NCBI GenBank assembly: GCA_028293775.1
Contig: JAQGOD010000457.1
Span: 1-10,154, forward strand
DNA length: 10,154 bases
Reading direction: 5' to 3'
From: Gammaproteobacteria bacterium
Lineage (GTDB): Bacteria; Pseudomonadota; Gammaproteobacteria; Steroidobacterales; Steroidobacteraceae
The notes beneath the pieces are model-generated. The model worked only from the letters and a program-made list of their open reading frames with translations, ran no database searches and was not told the origin of the DNA. Of this stretch, positions 7,941-10,154 are shown in pieces. The position numbers were made by a program, and so were the translations under genes. Numbering within the stretch: the stretch's first letter is position 1; each line of letters opens with the position of its first letter.

Positions 7941-9223
7941 TGCAAATCGCCTCTTCGAACCCGCGCGATTTCAGCCAGGGCCAGGCCACCTACGCGCCGG
8001 ACCTGCAGGCGTTTGTCTTCATCTTGTTCTTCGCTTTCGGCGGCATCACCAGCTTGAACGATGTCCTGGTGCCGAAGCTGAAGGAACTCTTCACGCTCTC
8101 CTACGGCGAAGTGATGCTGGTGCAATCGGCCTTTTTTGCCGCGTACTTCGTTATGTCAATTCCGGCGGCGGCGTTGGTGAAACGCATTGGCTACATGCGT
8201 TCCGCCGTGGTCGGCCTCCTGACCATGACGGCCGGTTGTGCGCTGTTCGTACCGGCATCGTCACACAGCATGTTCGGATTGTTTCTGGTGGCTCTATTTG
8301 TGCTGGCCTCCGGCATCACGACGGTGCAGGTGGTCGCTAACCCCTTGATTTCCATGTTGGGGCGGCCCGAGACGACGAGCAGCCGATTGACCTTTGCGCA
8401 GGCGTTCAATTCTCTCGGCACGACTATTTTTCCGTACGTAGGGTCGATTCTAATTTTAGGAACGCTGGCAACCGTCGATCCGAAAACATTGTCCGGGGCC
8501 GCGCTGGATACCTTTCGCAGCGTCGAGAGCCGCGTCATTGCCCATACCTATGTGGGCCTTGCCATTGCGCTGGCGATTCTCGCCGCGGTGGTGTGGCTGC
8601 GCCGCAAGGCGCTGGTCGAAGTGCCGGCTCTGCACACACCCATCCTCCAGGCCTTCAATCTTTTGACCCGGCCGCGATTTGCGTTCGGCACACTGTGCAT
8701 TTTTCTGTATGTCGGTGGTGAAGTGGCGATCGGCTCCATCATCGTGAACTATCTGATGCAGCCGACCACCATGGGTATCGACGCGGCGACCGCGGGCAAA
8801 CATTTGCAGTTCTATTGGGGCGGTGCGATGGTAGGCCGATTTATCGGCGCCTATGTGCTGCGGCTCTTCTCGCCGGGCAAGGTATTGGCATGCGTCGCCG
8901 GGAGCGTGATTGCGCTGCTGCTGATTTCGGCCAATACCGTCGGACCCCTCTCGGGCTGGTGTTTGCTTGCAATCGGCTTGTTCAATTCCATCATGTTTCC
9001 CACCATCTTTTCGCTGGCGAACGAGGGATTGGGCCGGCGTGCGGCTGAGGGGTCGGGAGTGATTTGCATGGCCATCGTCGGGGGCGCCATCGTGCCCCTG
9101 TTGACGGGAAATGCCGCCGACATCTGGGGTTTGAAGCAAGCGCTTGTGGTACCCGCGGCGTGCTATTGCGGCATTCTGTTGTTTGGTTGGTTTGCCCGTC
9201 GGCCGGTTTCCGCCGCCGCGTAA
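7940..9223 (+). CDS. FHS-family MFS sugar/H+ symporter (GluP/NagP-like)
   Basis: A 427-residue, 12-helix major facilitator of the fucose-galactose-glucose/H+ symporter branch. Supporting motifs are SLNDVLVPKLKELF, LSYGEVMLVQSAFFAAYF, FVLASGITTVQVVANP and LTFAQAFNSLGTTIFPYVGS in the N-terminal half, and GGEVAIGS plus GLFNSIMFPTIFSLA in the C-terminal half. Asp41 matches the proton-coupling Asp46 of E. coli FucP. The second essential FucP acid, Glu135 (LETAANP), is replaced by Gln130 (VQVVANP). A Gln here is typical of glucose/galactose and N-acetylglucosamine members, so L-fucose is an unlikely substrate; glucose, galactose or GlcNAc are candidates. ATG 7940 shares one base with the purA stop and has no Shine-Dalgarno, pointing to coupling. 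Family is secure; substrate is inference. Confidence 0.93.
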
Positions 9224-9230
9224 TCGTCGC

Positions 9231-9250
9231 TCCTCGCTTGGTCGGGAGGA
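9231..9250 (+). promoter_or_regulatory. Hairpin masking the S53 gene's Shine-Dalgarno
   Basis: TCCTC (9231-9235) is the exact reverse complement of GAGGA (9246-9250), part of the strong GGAGG site (9245-9249) 5 bases before the ATG at 9255. The loop is 10 bases. The transporter stop codon (9221-9223) is only 7 bases upstream, so a terminating ribosome would cover and open the stem. This is the usual layout for translational coupling. The pairing is seen in the sequence; the regulatory effect is inferred. Confidence 0.45.
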
Positions 9251-9254
9251 AATC

Positions 9255-10154
9255 ATGGCAAAGATCCCTTTAAAAGGCAGCGAGCGAATTGCCCTGCCTG
9301 GCGCACGTGTGGTGGCGCCGGCCGATCCTACGGAACGGCTGGAAGTAACCGTGCTCGTGCGGCCGCGCGCCCGCGCGGAGTTGAGCAAGCGCGTAGCGCA
9401 GCTTGCGCAAAGAGGAAGCGGCGCTCCCATTTTGAGCCGCGAGGAATTTGCGCAGCAACACGGTGCGGATCCCGCCGATCTCGGCAAGGTGCGCGCCTTC
9501 GCCGAAGCGCAAGGATTGAAAGTGGTTGAGGAGCACGCGGCGAGGAGAACGGTAATTCTCTCCGGAACGGTGGCCCAGTTCTGTTCGGCGTTCAATGTTC
9601 AACTCAAGCAAATGCATCACGACAGCTGCAGTTACCGAGGCCGAACCGGCGGCATCGAGTTGCCGTCCGACTTGAGCGGCGTGGTCGAGGCCGTCTTAGG
9701 TCTGGACAACAGGCCGCAGGCGGCGCCGCACTTCAGAATGCGTCCGGCTGTCAGTGCCGCCGCATCGTTTACACCGCCGCAAGTGGCTTCCCTGTATGCA
9801 TTTCCGACGAGCACCGGGGCGGGTCAGTGCGTGGCTCTGATAGAACTCGGCGGAGGTTTCCGTCCCGCGGACCTAGATGCCTATTTCAAAGGATTGGGAA
9901 TAGCAACGCCGAGTGTCATCGCCGTGTCCGTGGATCACGGTCAGAATGCTCCCACCGGATCGGCAAATGGTCCGGACGGCGAAGTGATGCTCGATATCGA
10001 AGTGGTCGGTTCGATCGCGCCGCAGGCAAAAATCGCGGTGTATTTCGCACCCAACACCGACGCCGGCTTTCTCGATGCCATCACGACGGCCATCCACGAC
10101 TCATCGAATAAACCTTCGGTGATTTCCATCAGTTGGGGCAGTGCGGAACCAAAT
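9255..10154 (+). CDS. Kumamolisin-like S53 (sedolisin) peptidase, 3' partial
   Basis: Sedolisins are acid-active serine-carboxyl proteases made as proenzymes. Only the first 300 residues are in the window. About 1-170 form the pro-kumamolisin activation domain (LEVTVLVRPRA near 29-39, EFAQQHGAD, VLSGTVAQFCSAFNV pattern, AVLGLDNRPQAAPHFR). The peptidase domain opens at FTPPQVASLYAFP (from 172), followed by ALIELGGGF and NGPDGEVMLDIEVVGSIAP. Glu243 and Asp247 fit the catalytic E-x3-D pair; the run to VISISWG is very close to Bacillus kumamolisin as I remember it. The catalytic Ser and the oxyanion Asp lie beyond the window, so completeness cannot be judged. No signal peptide is evident in the first 40 residues. 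The start is fixed by GGGAGGA at 9244-9250. No terminator or clear promoter lies between it and the transporter. Confidence 0.95.
   Translation, partial: MAKIPLKGSERIALPGARVVAPADPTERLEVTVLVRPRARAELSKRVAQLAQRGSGAPILSREEFAQQHGADPADLGKVRAFAEAQGLKVVEEHAARRTVILSGTVAQFCSAFNVQLKQMHHDSCSYRGRTGGIELPSDLSGVVEAVLGLDNRPQAAPHFRMRPAVSAAASFTPPQVASLYAFPTSTGAGQCVALIELGGGFRPADLDAYFKGLGIATPSVIAVSVDHGQNAPTGSANGPDGEVMLDIEVVGSIAPQAKIAVYFAPNTDAGFLDAITTAIHDSSNKPSVISISWGSAEPN

Noticed and set aside
8456..9595. A 379-codon open frame on the - strand across the transporter and S53 gene
   Set aside because: It lies opposite two well-supported genes, is low in recognisable motifs and rich in Arg, Pro, Ser and Ala, as expected from the complement of GC-rich coding DNA.

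Overview
The window comes from a gammaproteobacterium of moderately high GC. The evidence is the gene order mutL-miaA-hfq-hflX-hflK-hflC-(DUF2065)-purA, all on the + strand, which is the classic gammaproteobacterial 'amiB-mutL-miaA-hfq-hflX-hflKC-purA' cluster. Hfq is nearly identical to the E. coli protein over its Sm core. MutL carries the C-terminal endonuclease motif found in Pseudomonas- and Xanthomonas-like lineages but missing from E. coli. I cannot name the genus from sequence alone; a lineage outside the Enterobacterales is the best guess.

Layout. Positions 1-1682 hold mutL, cut off at its 5' end by the window edge. miaA (1679-2644) overlaps it by 4 bases. After a gap of about 100 bases with a possible weak promoter comes hfq (2748-3005). 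hflX follows, with an unclear non-canonical start (CTG 3018 proposed; first canonical codon TTG 3060) and its end at 4325. A 66-base gap then holds a small hairpin over the hflX stop and a good extended -10 promoter candidate. hflK (4392-5531) and hflC (5531-6430) overlap by one base. A 70-residue DUF2065 membrane protein (6443-6655) overlaps purA (6648-7940) by 8 bases. Every gene is on the + strand and gaps are very short.

The right-hand quarter is accessory. A sugar transporter of the FHS (FucP/GluP/NagP) branch of the MFS (7940-9223) starts on the last base of the purA stop codon. Thirty-one bases later a kumamolisin-like S53 (sedolisin) acid serine protease starts at 9255 and runs off the window after 300 codons. 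Its strong Shine-Dalgarno can pair with a TCCTC just upstream, which suggests its translation is coupled to the transporter.

How the genes work together: mutL, miaA and hfq act in mismatch repair, tRNA modification and sRNA-based regulation; hflX is a ribosome-associated GTPase; hflK/hflC form the membrane complex that modulates the FtsH protease; purA makes the AMP precursor. They share transcription rather than a pathway. The transporter and protease look like a nutrient-acquisition add-on behind the conserved block. No new defence, mobile or RNA system is visible. The most interesting points are the hflX start problem directly behind and in frame with hfq, and the structure in front of the S53 gene.
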